Of a stretch of 64,000 bases of DNA, positions 27,991-37,929 are shown piece after piece. The stretch is taken from NCBI GenBank assembly GCA_964542645.1, contig CAZIUG010000008.1, positions 1-64,000 on the forward strand. Direction: 5' to 3'. The first letter of the stretch is position 1, and the number at the start of each line of letters is the position of its first letter. The DNA is from Moanibacter sp964542645. GTDB taxonomy: Bacteria; Verrucomicrobiota; Verrucomicrobiia; Opitutales; UBA2987. Below the pieces are notes generated by a model that was not told where the DNA came from, made no database searches, and saw only the letters and a list, made by a program, of their open reading frames with translations. The position numbers and the translations under genes were made by a program.

Positions 27991-28216
27991 TAGCATTATC
28001 GAGCTTATCTATTCAACAGCACTCCATTTGGCACATATAACAACTTTTCCCTTTTAATTAGCCTAATCCGTTAAATCTTTTCGTCATATATTTTTGTCAT
28101 AATAAATTGCAGCTTCGATTTCCTTTCAGGAACCTTCGTTCGACTATAACTTATACTGAAAGCAAATTCTTATTTATGAACTCGCTTTTAAAGAGAGTTC
28201 TTCCAGGCTCAAAAGC

Positions 28217-29143
28217 ATGGCCACAGGTGTAATTGAACCACTCAAGGAATTAACAACCAAACCCCTACCCCATCGTATTCTGGGCAAGACAGGGGAATCA
28301 GTCCCGATGCTAGGTTTAGGAACTGGGCCTGGCGGTATCGGAATGGCAGACAGTAAAGCAACCTCACTTTACAATCGCGCCATCGATTTAGGCGTTACCT
28401 ATATCGACACCGCTCCGAGTTACGGCAACGCCCATCATCAACTGAGTAAAATCATGCGATGCCGACGCAACGAGGTGTTCCTCGCCACCAAGACACAAGT
28501 TGATACAAAAGAAGAGGCACTTAAAATTCTTGAAACGAGTCTTAGGGACCTACAGACCGACCACGCAGATCTAGTTTACGTCCATCACATGGGAGAACGT
28601 AATGTTGAGAAATTACTTGGCCCTGAAGGGGCACTTGAAGGTTTGCGTGAAGCACAAAAACGAGGTTGGACGCGCTTTATCGGTATCACGGCGCACAACC
28701 AGCCATGGAAGGTAGAAGAGATTCTGAAGAAAGCTCAAATCGATGTCATTATGGTAGCACTAAATCCAGGCGACTTGCACACCTACAACTTCCAAGGAAA
28801 GGTCCTTGATCTTGCACACGAACAAAACGTTGCCGTTGCCGCAATGAAGGTCTACGGGGGTGCCGATGAAATGGAATATCGACTCTCTAAAGGAGAGGAT
28901 GGACGCATATCGGCGATGGAAGCGGCGGGAAATTCAGAGTACGAACTCGCCCTGAGATATGCCCTGAGTTTGACCGGAATAACTACTGCTGTAATCGGAA
29001 TGTATAGGGAAACAGAACTGTTGCAAAATATCGAATGGGTTCGTCGTTACCAACCGCTCTCTAAAGTAGAACGAGACCATTTGATATCCGCGGGACGCAT
29101 TCTTTCGGATAAGTGGAGCACTCACTTCGGACCGGTGAAGTAA
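28217..29143 (+). CDS. Aldo/keto reductase
   Basis: This 308-residue (beta/alpha)8 NAD(P)H enzyme has the complete catalytic tetrad: D64 (YIDTAPSYG), Y69, K92 (FLATKT) and H123 (VYVHHMG). The order and spacing are those of the AKR superfamily. The ALRYALSLTGITTAVIGMY block (265-283) forms the cofactor site. Enzymes of this branch reduce sugar aldehydes or ketones, or oxidise sugars such as L-fucose or D-threo-aldose. It lies upstream of a Gfo/Idh gene by 233 bp on the same strand. No Cys-rich ferredoxin tail is present, so it belongs to the ordinary short type. Confidence 0.9.
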   Translation: MATGVIEPLKELTTKPLPHRILGKTGESVPMLGLGTGPGGIGMADSKATSLYNRAIDLGVTYIDTAPSYGNAHHQLSKIMRCRRNEVFLATKTQVDTKEEALKILETSLRDLQTDHADLVYVHHMGERNVEKLLGPEGALEGLREAQKRGWTRFIGITAHNQPWKVEEILKKAQIDVIMVALNPGDLHTYNFQGKVLDLAHEQNVAVAAMKVYGGADEMEYRLSKGEDGRISAMEAAGNSEYELALRYALSLTGITTAVIGMYRETELLQNIEWVRRYQPLSKVERDHLISAGRILSDKWSTHFGPVK

Positions 29144-29376
29144 ATAGTAAATCTCACGGCAAGTAATATCTGTGACCATAAGGCTCAAGAACCAGCATCT
29201 TGTCTAGGGGATAACCTTCCAGACGCTTTTGTAACGTCTTAATTTCTTCGACTAGGGCATGATTGATTACACCCAGTTTCTTTTAACATGCTATTCATGT
29301 TTCCCAGCACAAGGAACAGGAACAAATGATTCAGCCGACATAAACAAACCATTCCTCACAAAACCAAAATTTCGAC

Positions 29377-30471
29377 ATGCGTAATCCCCATCCCATCCGT
29401 CTTGGAATCATTGGTGCCGGGTTTACTGGTCGCCAAGCAGCCCTCGCCGCCTCTCAACTACCCTCTCGAATTAATTCAGTAGCAATGGCAGATCTCAATA
29501 CAGATCGCCTTCAACCTGTAATTGACGAATTCTCAATTCCGAAGGCTTATCACGACTATCGAGAGCTTCTCGAAGATAAAACAATCGAAGCCGTCTATCT
29601 CGGTGTACCACCTAATATACGGCTAAAAATGGTAATTGACAGCCTTTCGGCCGGCAAGCACGTGATGGTTCAAAAACCGCATGCTATTAGAGCACCAGAA
29701 ATCCTCAAGATGGAAGCCGCAGCCCAACGTGCCAAAAAGGTAATTCAATTCTCTTATTACCTGAGGCACTATCCACAAAACCGTTCCGTTCGAGCGGCAA
29801 TAAAATCAGGTAAGATTGGTCGGCCGTATCATGGCCGTTACTTCAGTAAAAATGCCCGCCCGGTTAATTCAAACGCTGATGCTGACCGCTGGCTTCTGAT
29901 TTACGGCATGAAAGGAGGCGTACTAGCGCAACATATGTCTCACGACCTCAATCTTATCTGGTGGTGGATGGGTTCCCCGGCCCCAGAATGGGCGTTCGCC
30001 ACCAAACATAATATTCACCCAACTTATAATGGGCCGGAAGGCCCATCGGAAGATTACTTTAGTGGCATTCTTGGTTTCGCCGAGGGAGCAACCATTCAGA
30101 TCGACGTAACAAACTCTTCCCACTCCGACTCGCCCCGAATCTGTGAATTGCACGGTGAAGAAGGAGCAGTTGCAGGAAACGAACGTTGTGGTCTCATCAA
30201 CCCAAATCCCGACGAAAAACCTAACCAAGCGATTTTTAGACTAACCGAAAACGGCTACGAACGTGAGGAGATTACTGAGGAATATGATATCCCTCACACT
30301 ACCGCACCGGCTGGAGCTTCCCCCTTCTATTACGAGATTGAACATTTCGCAATGGCTATTGCTGGAGAAGTAATGCCAGAAGTAAATGCTGAGGAAGCCT
30401 ATACCTTTATGCGGATACTTGATGCACTCTATGATAGTGCAAAATCAAATGAGAAAATCGTGATTAACTGA
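29377..30471 (+). CDS. Gfo/Idh/MocA-family oxidoreductase with QKP in place of EKP
   Basis: This 364-residue oxidoreductase has IGAGFTG (12-18) and the SAGKHVMVQKPHA block, where Gln replaces the usual Glu before the catalytic Lys (K100). Substrate-site residues appear in QHMSHDLNLIWWWMG. The C-terminal sheet domain is complete and ends in a typical FMRILDALYDSAKSNEKI segment. It follows the aldo/keto reductase on the same strand, and converges with the PhyH gene at 30657. The substrate is unknown. Confidence 0.86.
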   Translation: MRNPHPIRLGIIGAGFTGRQAALAASQLPSRINSVAMADLNTDRLQPVIDEFSIPKAYHDYRELLEDKTIEAVYLGVPPNIRLKMVIDSLSAGKHVMVQKPHAIRAPEILKMEAAAQRAKKVIQFSYYLRHYPQNRSVRAAIKSGKIGRPYHGRYFSKNARPVNSNADADRWLLIYGMKGGVLAQHMSHDLNLIWWWMGSPAPEWAFATKHNIHPTYNGPEGPSEDYFSGILGFAEGATIQIDVTNSSHSDSPRICELHGEEGAVAGNERCGLINPNPDEKPNQAIFRLTENGYEREEITEEYDIPHTTAPAGASPFYYEIEHFAMAIAGEVMPEVNAEEAYTFMRILDALYDSAKSNEKIVIN

Positions 30472-30656
30472 CTCTAAAAGAAAAACCGCTTTCATGATTT
30501 GAAAAAGAGATTTATAAAGGCAACGTCTCTGCGTCGAAACGACAGTCACCTCAATGGCTAATATCTAAAATATCTGAAGATTGTTAAAAGTGGAGACGGA
30601 ATTTGCATACTAGAATTTCAGCCCACTAAATTTGTTAATAGAGAATATCCCGTTAT

Positions 30657-31877
30657 TCAGGACCAACTCGCGATAAATTTTGTTGTGGTGTAATTTGACG
30701 GCATATCATTGAAGTAATACTTCATAGGCCCAGATTGAAAACCTGGCTGAAACTGTTCTTTATCCGTTTGAAGCAAAGTATCGAGAGGCTTGAAGCGATG
30801 CCAAAGTAATTCAGCTTCCGATTTTGAAAATCGACTAGAAAATTCAGGCCCCCAGTTAAGAGTTGTGTAGTGGGGGTTCCGGACGCTGTTCAAAAGATCT
30901 TCTGAAATACTAGGATAGGGAGGATCTTTTCCGAGTCGTATTGAAAGAGCAGCTTTGGATAGGAACACAGTGGTTAGAAGCTTACCCTTTTCACCCCGTT
31001 TCGGATGAAGCCTTTCTAAGGCTTTGTTGTATGCGGCTCCGTTCGCGTCAATTACGGCCCGCAACGCTGATTCCGTATGCGCCTTCATATCGTCAGATTG
31101 CCGATTCCAATGGTCGAAGACATGTTTGGACTCGGAGTCGAGATGTTCGATAAATGAGAGATCAGGAAAACAATTATAAGCAGAAAAACCTCCATGAATA
31201 GTTCGACGAAGTTTTGAACTGTAATTGCTGCCCCAATGCAGGATCGGAGTAATGTAGACAACGCCGTCTCCTGGCTCGAGAAATGTCTGCACTCCTCCAG
31301 GCAAGGGTCGACGAGGATCATTCAAAAGACTTACATTCTCTTCTACTGTGTTTGTCCTTAAATGACTGCCGGGAACAACCCACAAAACACTATCATCATA
31401 GAGAGGAATGTTCCATTGAATGTAGCGTGGACCACCCTCAATAATATCGTCTATGTAGCCCTGCAGGGGAGCAGTATCGATAGGATGAATATCGCGATGC
31501 CACGGTGCCGGACCGTAGTCCCTTACGGGGCTACACATCATCATCATTTCAGTAACAGCCGCCCTAGGCTCTTTAAGGAGTTCAATACTGATTCCCCGGA
31601 TCTTCTCTTCCAACCAAACATTAACAGCGGGGGCCTCTTCCGGACCAAGCTGACGACCTAATGGCGGCCGCTGCAAGAGTAAGCGCGGTTGGTGACTAGT
31701 TTCCCATTCCCCACCAGGAGGATCCCCATCTTTACGCTGTTCCTTCCAGATTTTCCTCTGCCGATCGACGAGCGATTCGTATGCCTTTTTGACGAATTCG
31801 AGTTTATTATACGGAATGACTCCCTTAACAATTAAGTAGCCCTCTTTGAGAAATTTATCGCGTTCGACAGACACCAT
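30657..31877 (-). CDS. PhyH-family dioxygenase, long form
   Basis: This 406-residue member is clearly longer than the ~270-residue relatives in the window because of an extended C-terminal segment after the beta-helix core. Core residues are WHRDIHPID (H127, D129), VVPGSHLR, the distal His in PILHWGSNY (H214) and the 2-oxoglutarate Arg in KLRRTIHGGF (R224 or R225). The tail (about 235-406) is helical and rich in charge with no recognised domain. Fe(II)/2-oxoglutarate hydroxylation of an unknown substrate is expected. It stands alone with a 564-bp upstream region. Confidence 0.82.
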   Translation of the reverse strand: MVSVERDKFLKEGYLIVKGVIPYNKLEFVKKAYESLVDRQRKIWKEQRKDGDPPGGEWETSHQPRLLLQRPPLGRQLGPEEAPAVNVWLEEKIRGISIELLKEPRAAVTEMMMMCSPVRDYGPAPWHRDIHPIDTAPLQGYIDDIIEGGPRYIQWNIPLYDDSVLWVVPGSHLRTNTVEENVSLLNDPRRPLPGGVQTFLEPGDGVVYITPILHWGSNYSSKLRRTIHGGFSAYNCFPDLSFIEHLDSESKHVFDHWNRQSDDMKAHTESALRAVIDANGAAYNKALERLHPKRGEKGKLLTTVFLSKAALSIRLGKDPPYPSISEDLLNSVRNPHYTTLNWGPEFSSRFSKSEAELLWHRFKPLDTLLQTDKEQFQPGFQSGPMKYYFNDMPSNYTTTKFIASWS

Positions 31878-32441
31878 TAGATCCCCTAGGACTCACCATC
31901 CAAAACCCGGTATATCTCCAACCGCCAAAACTGTCCGAAGGTTTGCCTCTGCTTCAAACACCTGTCAGAAGAAACGAGATTTCTCAGATCAGTCACAAAT
32001 ATTACGGCAATAATTTTACCATCAATTTACACAATGACAATACCGAATGGATCGAAAACAAATATCACACTAAAGAAGCATACATCAGTCAATGTCTAGG
32101 ATGTAATAAACGATCCATAAATTCCTTATGAAGCCTAAAATTTATTTAATTGAAGCTCTTATGTACAACTCTTTAAAATCCAAATATATCGAGGTAGTAT
32201 CTTCGGTTAAATTCTTTCAGGTCCAGAGTATCCATTTTCTTTCTCAGCAAGCGGGACCTATAACAAGTGAACATTGAAATCTAGATGTAACTGGGCAATC
32301 TAGAACACTTGAACTTCTATTCAGCAGTCAATTATCTACTACTTTTCAAACTGAATACAATCCCCTTGATTGTAATCGGGAACCCATCCTTCCTGGTTTA
32401 AATAAGATAAGCCTTCGAAGATTGCTTCAGCATCTCAAACA
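31878..32441. other. divergent intergenic region, 564 bp
   Basis: The longest clear gap apart from the one at 857-1458. It separates the divergent PhyH and MFS genes. It is AT-rich with no protein-like frame, no tRNA and no repeat that I can see. It presumably holds two promoters and could hide a small RNA. Confidence 0.4.
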
Positions 32442-33659
32442 ATGATGAAGAATTCATCATCCGATAATTCCAGGAAGCATCTCTGGTGGTGTAACTTACA
32501 CCACATTGTCAACGATGGTTATGTCGCCAGTCTCTCCCTACTCCTCCCTTTTATCGCAGTTGATCTTGGGCTCGATTATACCGCATCCGGCCTGTTAAAG
32601 ACCATTCACTACGGTGCGATCTGTGTAGCACAACTTCCGGCTGGATTCCTAGCCGAACGTCTTGGAGCAATCCTCCTACTTGGGTCAGGGACTGCCATCT
32701 TTGGCCTTGGTTATGCTGCTCTTCTCGTTGCATTCTCTTTTCCAATAGCATTGCTTGCCGTATTTGGAGCCGGTATCGGGGGAGGGGTGTACCATCCTGT
32801 CGGCACGGGTCTCATAGCTGACACCTTTACAGGAGAAAAATCGGGTAAGGCAATCGGAACATTAAACTTCTTTGGCGATATAGGAAAAGTTGTATTCCCA
32901 GCGGCAACCGGGATCATGATCGGATTCGTTGGATGGCGCGGCAGTTGTGGCCTTCTTGGCTGCGCCGGGGTAGCAGTAGGAATTATCTACCTCATCTCCT
33001 TTGGAAAAGATATAAAAATTCAGAAACTTCGAGGCAGAAAACAAGAAGATAAACCTGAAATTCCTCCCCAGGGAGGTTTGGGGCTCGGCCATCGCCTCCA
33101 GAAATGGGGTATTGCCCATCCTGGACAATTTGGTCTCTATGCTTTGATTGGTTCCCTGGACACCGGCATTAGATCAGCGGTTATGGCCTTCCTCGGATTC
33201 CTGTTGATTCGAGAGGGAATCACGGAAACAAACGTAGGCTGGTGTATATCACTAACCTTTTTGGGAGGGGCAATGGGCAAGCTTATTTGTGGCATGCCTA
33301 TGCAAAAACTAGGGGCCGCACGTCTTATAATCCTGACAGAGACACTTATGATTCTGGGGTGTTTGGCTTTGCCTCATATTGGTAATAATCAGGCATTGTT
33401 CATTTTTCTACCCCTTTTTGGCTTTGTTCTTAACGGTACATCATCGGTGCTTTATATAGGACTAGTTCCGATTTTTACTCCAACACGACGCAGCCGTGGG
33501 TACGCTATGTATTACACGCTCAATTTTATTGCTTCAGCCTGTGCCCCCATCATTTTCGGACTTACTGGAGATAAATGGGGCCTAGATATCGCATTTTATA
33601 CGGCCGGAGGGGCCATGTTGCTAATCCTCCCTCTGACGGCATTTTTAAGGAAAATCTAG
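32442..33659 (+). CDS. MFS transporter, fosmidomycin-resistance (Fsr)-like
   Basis: This 405-residue membrane protein has about twelve hydrophobic segments split by a charged loop near residues 190-225 (IKIQKLRGRKQEDKPEIPP). The N-terminus carries the Fsr-like signature HIVNDGYVASLSLLLPFI (16-33), and the first half ends with the GIGGGVYHPVGTGLIAD motif around 115-131. RRSRGYAMYYTLNFIASAC is the matching motif in the second half. Such proteins export drugs or move organic anions across the inner membrane. In this island, uptake or efflux of an organic acid is possible. The substrate is unknown. Confidence 0.87.
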   Translation: MMKNSSSDNSRKHLWWCNLHHIVNDGYVASLSLLLPFIAVDLGLDYTASGLLKTIHYGAICVAQLPAGFLAERLGAILLLGSGTAIFGLGYAALLVAFSFPIALLAVFGAGIGGGVYHPVGTGLIADTFTGEKSGKAIGTLNFFGDIGKVVFPAATGIMIGFVGWRGSCGLLGCAGVAVGIIYLISFGKDIKIQKLRGRKQEDKPEIPPQGGLGLGHRLQKWGIAHPGQFGLYALIGSLDTGIRSAVMAFLGFLLIREGITETNVGWCISLTFLGGAMGKLICGMPMQKLGAARLIILTETLMILGCLALPHIGNNQALFIFLPLFGFVLNGTSSVLYIGLVPIFTPTRRSRGYAMYYTLNFIASACAPIIFGLTGDKWGLDIAFYTAGGAMLLILPLTAFLRKI

Positions 33660-33697
33660 GAAATCCAGCAAAACGGAAATGCAGGCTGCCTATTCGA

Positions 33698-34501
33698 TTA
33701 ATCCCGCTTCAATCCTGAAAATTCAGTCTTAGGTTCCCCTCTTTCTCGATCCCATTGCCATTTCTCAAGGTAGGGCTGGAGTGAATCGAATCCGAATATT
33801 CGTCTTCCCTCTTCTCCAGCCCGTTCTAGTACGTCAGACCTAACCATCCGGCAGAGCTCGTAGGGACCTTTCGACCAATTACGACGCCACGGAGCGATCA
33901 TAGCATACCGGTTCTGTGAACTTCTATTCTCCGATGTTCCGTGCCAAATATTACAATGAAAGAGCAATACTGATCCTCGTTCTGCTTCAATGATGTGAGT
34001 CTTTTCAACAGCATCATCAGGAATGCCGAGAGATTCAATAAGGTGGCTTCCCGGCACCAGATGAGTGGCCCCATTCCTTTTAGTGAAATCACTGATACAA
34101 AAGATCGTATTGATACTCATAGCATGACTTGTAATTCGCTTATCGCGATCAATCGGCGCTTGTGACCTCAGCCGTAAATGACCGGTAACATCGCCATCAG
34201 CATGCAAACCAGAAATCCCACCCCCAGGTTCAATAACCGAACCATGAACCGCACAAAGAACGGCATCCTCTCCCAAAAAATGTCTCACAACTCGGAGCAA
34301 TTCCGGAATCTGGTAGGACCGTTCAAAAATTTGAGCCTTATTGAAAACACACTCAAAATTACCTGGTTCTTTACTCTTTAAGAGTCGGCTTAATTCATGA
34401 GTAGCAGTATCACATTCCTCTGAAGTAAGCATGCCCGGTATCACAGTGTAACCATTCCGAAGGACGTTCTCAGTGTGAATCGTGAATTCGCTATCATTCA
34501 T
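33698..34501 (-). CDS. PhyH-family dioxygenase
   Basis: This 267-residue Fe(II)/2-oxoglutarate dioxygenase has H100-x-D102 (GLHADGD), GATHLVPGSHL, distal H187 (NIWHGTSENRS) and the 2-oxoglutarate Arg in QNRYAMIAPW (R198). The N-terminus (LRNGYTVIPGMLTSEEC) is the classic PhyH opening. It has full family length with no odd features. It converges with the MFS gene, 38 bp away, and stands upstream of nothing on its own strand. Confidence 0.87.
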   Translation of the reverse strand: MNDSEFTIHTENVLRNGYTVIPGMLTSEECDTATHELSRLLKSKEPGNFECVFNKAQIFERSYQIPELLRVVRHFLGEDAVLCAVHGSVIEPGGGISGLHADGDVTGHLRLRSQAPIDRDKRITSHAMSINTIFCISDFTKRNGATHLVPGSHLIESLGIPDDAVEKTHIIEAERGSVLLFHCNIWHGTSENRSSQNRYAMIAPWRRNWSKGPYELCRMVRSDVLERAGEEGRRIFGFDSLQPYLEKWQWDRERGEPKTEFSGLKRD

Positions 34502-34681
34502 GTCAGACTATTTCCCAGCGACAAGCAACATTCCCGAAATATTTGGAGAATAAATCGATTGATCCAATCTACAACCCCGATCTAACCCGTTGTCTGATAA
34601 ATAATTTACAACCTATGAAGAAATATTAGCAAGCTCTATAGAAAAGAACATCATAGGTTTTCTCAATAGTCTCTGTTCTTA

Positions 34682-36067
34682 CTAAAGCGGTGGATGCTTC
34701 CACCCCCCCAATCTAGATTCTAGAAAAGCTGAAACCGCCAACACTAAATCTTCGCGCCACGGTAGCGCCGCAACCTGAAAACCAATAGGCAACCCCTCAG
34801 GAGAAGTTCCTGCTCTTACCACTGAAGCAGGCCAACCTGTCATATTGAATACCCGAGTATAGGTATATCCATCTCCCCTTGCGAAAATCTCTCCATGCCG
34901 TGCGGCAGGAAAAGCATTTACCGGACACAGAATAAAATCGTAATTCTCCATAAACCGAAGCATTCCACTGCGAAAGCAATCAATCCGTGTTAGTAAAGCT
35001 GTGTATTCGGGAAGAGAGATCGGAGCCCTCCCGAGAAAACGATCCTTCAACACAGGATGCACCTCCGTAGTACCACATTCCTTTAATATTTTCTCGATCC
35101 ATACGCCACCATCGGCGAGAATAAGCTCGTGAAACAACTCGGACGCTTCAAGTGCTTCATCAGGCCAAGCTTCTTCAAAGTTGATCCCAACGTCTTCGAG
35201 TACACTGATACTATCTTGAATCAGCTTTATAGTTTCTGAAGTCGGTGACACAATTCCGTTGTCGATACAAAACACTCCGCGAAGTTTCCTAAGGTCTACC
35301 TGTCCAGGATCACCTAAAGGCATCGGAACCACACTGGGATCGTATCCGTCTACTCCTGAAATAATAGACAGAATAAGTTTTATGTCCTCAACCGACCGTG
35401 CAAGGGGGCCAATCTGGGTCAGAAGACTCAATACACCCAAGTCATAGGAGAGGACATGTCCAGTACTAGGAACACGGCCGGAGGTTGGCTTTAGCCCAGA
35501 GATACCACAGAAGTGTGCGGGTTGACGAATGCTACCTCCGGTATCACTACCCAAATCAAACGCGGAACCACAGGAAGCTACGATTGCAGCAGGACCAGCA
35601 CTACTTCCACCGGAAGAACGGGATGTGTCATAAGGATTATTTGTTCGACCATACACCAGATTGTCGGTCTCAGCACTTAATGTGAGTTCGGGAGTATTGG
35701 TCTTCCCAAGAAGTATTGCTCCAGCCTTTCTTAAACGAGCCACCACCGAAGCGTCCCTACTCGGAACAAAGGATTCCCGTCCCTTGGTGCCAGCTGCCGT
35801 AATCAAATCGGCCGTATCGATCGAATCCTTGATCGTCATAGGGACACCATGCAAAGGCCCAGTTTCATCGCCACGGGCAAGTGTGATATCAGCGGCACGA
35901 GCATCAGCCAAAGCTCCCTCAGCTCGCAACTGGACCACGGCATTAAGAGCCGGGTTCACTTCTGAAATGCGATCAAGATGAACCTGAATCACCTCTACCA
36001 CTGAAATCGACTTTTTCTTTATGGCAGCAGCCTGATCCACCGCTGACAAAGAAAGAATATCATTCAT
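34682..36067 (-). CDS. Amidase-signature (AS) family amidase
   Basis: This 461-residue enzyme has the Ser-cisSer-Lys triad of the AS family: K80 (MTIKDSIDT), the GGSSAG loop with S155 and nucleophile S179 (DTGGSIR), followed by GLKPTSGRVP. Family members hydrolyse amides such as aryl, fatty or ureido compounds, or act in GatA. Without GatB/C next to it and with a short C-terminus, GatA is unlikely. The start is the ATG at 36067, preceded at 6 nt by GAGGAAGGG. A GTG 13 codons upstream at 36106 has no such site. It is 182 bp downstream of the hypothetical protein gene at 36250. Confidence 0.88.
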   Translation of the reverse strand: MNDILSLSAVDQAAAIKKKSISVVEVIQVHLDRISEVNPALNAVVQLRAEGALADARAADITLARGDETGPLHGVPMTIKDSIDTADLITAAGTKGRESFVPSRDASVVARLRKAGAILLGKTNTPELTLSAETDNLVYGRTNNPYDTSRSSGGSSAGPAAIVASCGSAFDLGSDTGGSIRQPAHFCGISGLKPTSGRVPSTGHVLSYDLGVLSLLTQIGPLARSVEDIKLILSIISGVDGYDPSVVPMPLGDPGQVDLRKLRGVFCIDNGIVSPTSETIKLIQDSISVLEDVGINFEEAWPDEALEASELFHELILADGGVWIEKILKECGTTEVHPVLKDRFLGRAPISLPEYTALLTRIDCFRSGMLRFMENYDFILCPVNAFPAARHGEIFARGDGYTYTRVFNMTGWPASVVRAGTSPEGLPIGFQVAALPWREDLVLAVSAFLESRLGGWKHPPL

Positions 36068-36073
36068 AGAAAA

Positions 36074-36082
36074 CCCTTCCTC
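36074..36082 (-). promoter_or_regulatory. Shine-Dalgarno site fixing the amidase start
   Basis: GAGGAAGGG on the minus strand, six bases before the ATG at 36067, is a near-perfect anti-16S match and places the start thirteen codons inside the longest open frame. Confidence 0.7.
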
Positions 36083-36249
36083 AAATTTTAAACTTACATT
36101 TGGCACTCTCAGAATGCCTTAATTTAAATCAAACCCGGGGAAATTTTTTTAACAGCGAAAAGAGCCAGGAATCCTTATCCTACTTGATATTGATAAAACC
36201 GATGGGATCAAAAGGAAGTGACAAGGTATCAAGGTTGGGGAATTACATG

Positions 36250-36771
36250 TTACTTGTGCAGCGCAATTTGATACAACCCGACGCTATAGAACTCATAAGA
36301 AGCAGCCTTATCTGGAAAATCCACGACATGTACCGTAAATCTCGAAGGCACCCCAGTATGACTCATGTGGTTCCTAAAGAATCCGCTGTAAGCATCAGCA
36401 TAGGCCTGATATAGACGTTTCTGCTCGTTCAAGAACCCAGCCGGATCAAGTCGAGGATCCGGTGCTTTCGGCTGTGAAGCGAAAGCGTGTAATTCGACGA
36501 AGTCAATCTTGCCAATGGAGTCACAAATCTCGGCATCTTGCAACCACTTCTCCCAGGAACGGAAAACCAGTTCGACCTCTATCTCAGGCTCCATTGTAAC
36601 AAGCTCCTGACGATTCAGAACACTCTTGGCTGAGTAGCCGCCTGTAAGGCCAGCAAAGTGAATTTTCAGGTCACCACCTCCAAGTTCCTCGGTTACAAGG
36701 TTAGAAAGAACCGGAGCGTCTCCGGTGTAGTAGTAGGTCAAACGGCCCCGTTTCTTAACTCTAAAAGACAT
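36250..36771 (-). CDS. Hypothetical protein, 173 residues
   Basis: I do not recognise this protein. It has no signal peptide or membrane segment, and no metal-binding motif is obvious. The sequence alternates beta-like stretches (LTYYYTGDAPVLSNLV, EIEVELVFRSWEKWL, RFTVHVVDFPDKAASYEFY) with a charged helix (AGFLNEQKRLYQAYADAYSG), giving an alpha/beta ferredoxin-like impression. The ATG at 36771 has no clear Shine-Dalgarno site. It lies between the UxuA-like gene (176 bp upstream) and the amidase (182 bp downstream) on the same strand. Its length and codon use are ordinary for a real gene, but the function is open. Confidence 0.6.
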   Translation of the reverse strand: MSFRVKKRGRLTYYYTGDAPVLSNLVTEELGGGDLKIHFAGLTGGYSAKSVLNRQELVTMEPEIEVELVFRSWEKWLQDAEICDSIGKIDFVELHAFASQPKAPDPRLDPAGFLNEQKRLYQAYADAYSGFFRNHMSHTGVPSRFTVHVVDFPDKAASYEFYSVGLYQIALHK

Positions 36772-36947
36772 TATGGACCGGAAGATCTACCTTTTTTAGG
36801 TTTCAGTCAACACTGACTGAGAACTTCCGTACCGCCAAAGGTTGCCCTCTTCCCCATTCGTTTCACCTTTCAATGCACAGTTAATAATTGGGCCTTTCCC
36901 GAAGAAACTCTGTAATCTAAAAACCTACGATCCTTACTGAAAACACC

Positions 36948-37898
36948 TCAATACAACGCAGCCAAAAGAGCCTGGACATAGCCAACAGCTTGTGCCCAAG
37001 CGATTTTACGGTGTTGATCGTCGTAGGCATAATCAGGCATATGATCGAGTTGGAGGCCGCCATCAAATCCCACTTCACGAAGGGTCTTCAGAACAGCGAA
37101 CAGATCGATATCCCCGTCATCAATGGAAACCTCCTGGTAACCTCCGTGAGTAGGGATTTGTCCTCTTACATTTCGAATATGTGTGTGAAATATCTGACCC
37201 TTCCTCCCATACCTCCGGATATCGTCACAAATATTCACACCTGACTCATAGCGTGTGCCAACGCAATATAGAAGACCATTATGGGTACTTGGAACCTGAT
37301 ACATCAAGTCGGTCCAGCGCTGTGGGGATACGTAAGCATTGGATAGCGGAGGGTCGCCTGGATGGGTTATCAGTTTGACGTTGTTTTCTTCCGCCACGGG
37401 AACTAGCGCTCGCAAGAGCTCGAGAGATCGTTCCCAATGCTCTTCGATTGTAACCCTGGATTTCCAAGATTTTTCGGTCCTGCTAGCGTTCATTTTATCA
37501 ACACTGAACCCGCCCATTTGGTAACCACAACGATGAGTGAACTTCACAGCTCCATAATGACCTGGATGATCAAAATGAAAGGGCGTAGAGAGAAAAGGAA
37601 TTTCGAGCCGTCCCATAATTTCTATGGTCCTTTTCAAGTCCTCTATATCTTTTTCACCTCCGGGATTCCCCAGCATAAAATCTAGCGGATCGTCCTGCGG
37701 AGCAATTCGGTAAAGACCTAGACCAAATCCATTTATTCGCTCCTTAATTCTGCGCAACGCTTTCTCGTCAGGATAACCCTGTTCGATGAAGCCAGGAATA
37801 CTCTCCGCATTATGAATATCGATCCCATCAGCCCCTATCTGAGCCACAAAGTGGAGGTACTCGTCGGATAAATCACACTGGCGGAGAAGGATTTTCAT
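36948..37898 (-). CDS. UxuA-type mannonate dehydratase-like enzyme
   Basis: This 316-residue xylose-isomerase-fold TIM barrel has UxuA-family blocks: ITHPGDPP (177-184), YCVGTRYESGVNICDDIRRY (211-230), HTHIRNVRG (238-246), SIDDGDIDL (258-266) and LDHMPDY (284-290). These supply the Mn/Fe ligands. E. coli UxuA dehydrates D-mannonate to 2-keto-3-deoxy-gluconate. The protein is shorter than E. coli UxuA (~394 residues), so the sugar acid may differ. It starts 31 bp after the beta-propeller glycosidase-like gene, which points to one operon that frees a sugar and handles its acid. Confidence 0.82.
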   Translation of the reverse strand: MKILLRQCDLSDEYLHFVAQIGADGIDIHNAESIPGFIEQGYPDEKALRRIKERINGFGLGLYRIAPQDDPLDFMLGNPGGEKDIEDLKRTIEIMGRLEIPFLSTPFHFDHPGHYGAVKFTHRCGYQMGGFSVDKMNASRTEKSWKSRVTIEEHWERSLELLRALVPVAEENNVKLITHPGDPPLSNAYVSPQRWTDLMYQVPSTHNGLLYCVGTRYESGVNICDDIRRYGRKGQIFHTHIRNVRGQIPTHGGYQEVSIDDGDIDLFAVLKTLREVGFDGGLQLDHMPDYAYDDQHRKIAWAQAVGYVQALLAALY

Positions 37899-37929
37899 TT
37901 GGTGATGCTAAATTAATTCTTCTAACCAA

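Noticed and set aside
31943..32131. 62-codon plus-strand frame in the PhyH/MFS intergenic region
   Set aside because: It is short, Asn/His/Lys-rich, without a ribosome site or family resemblance.
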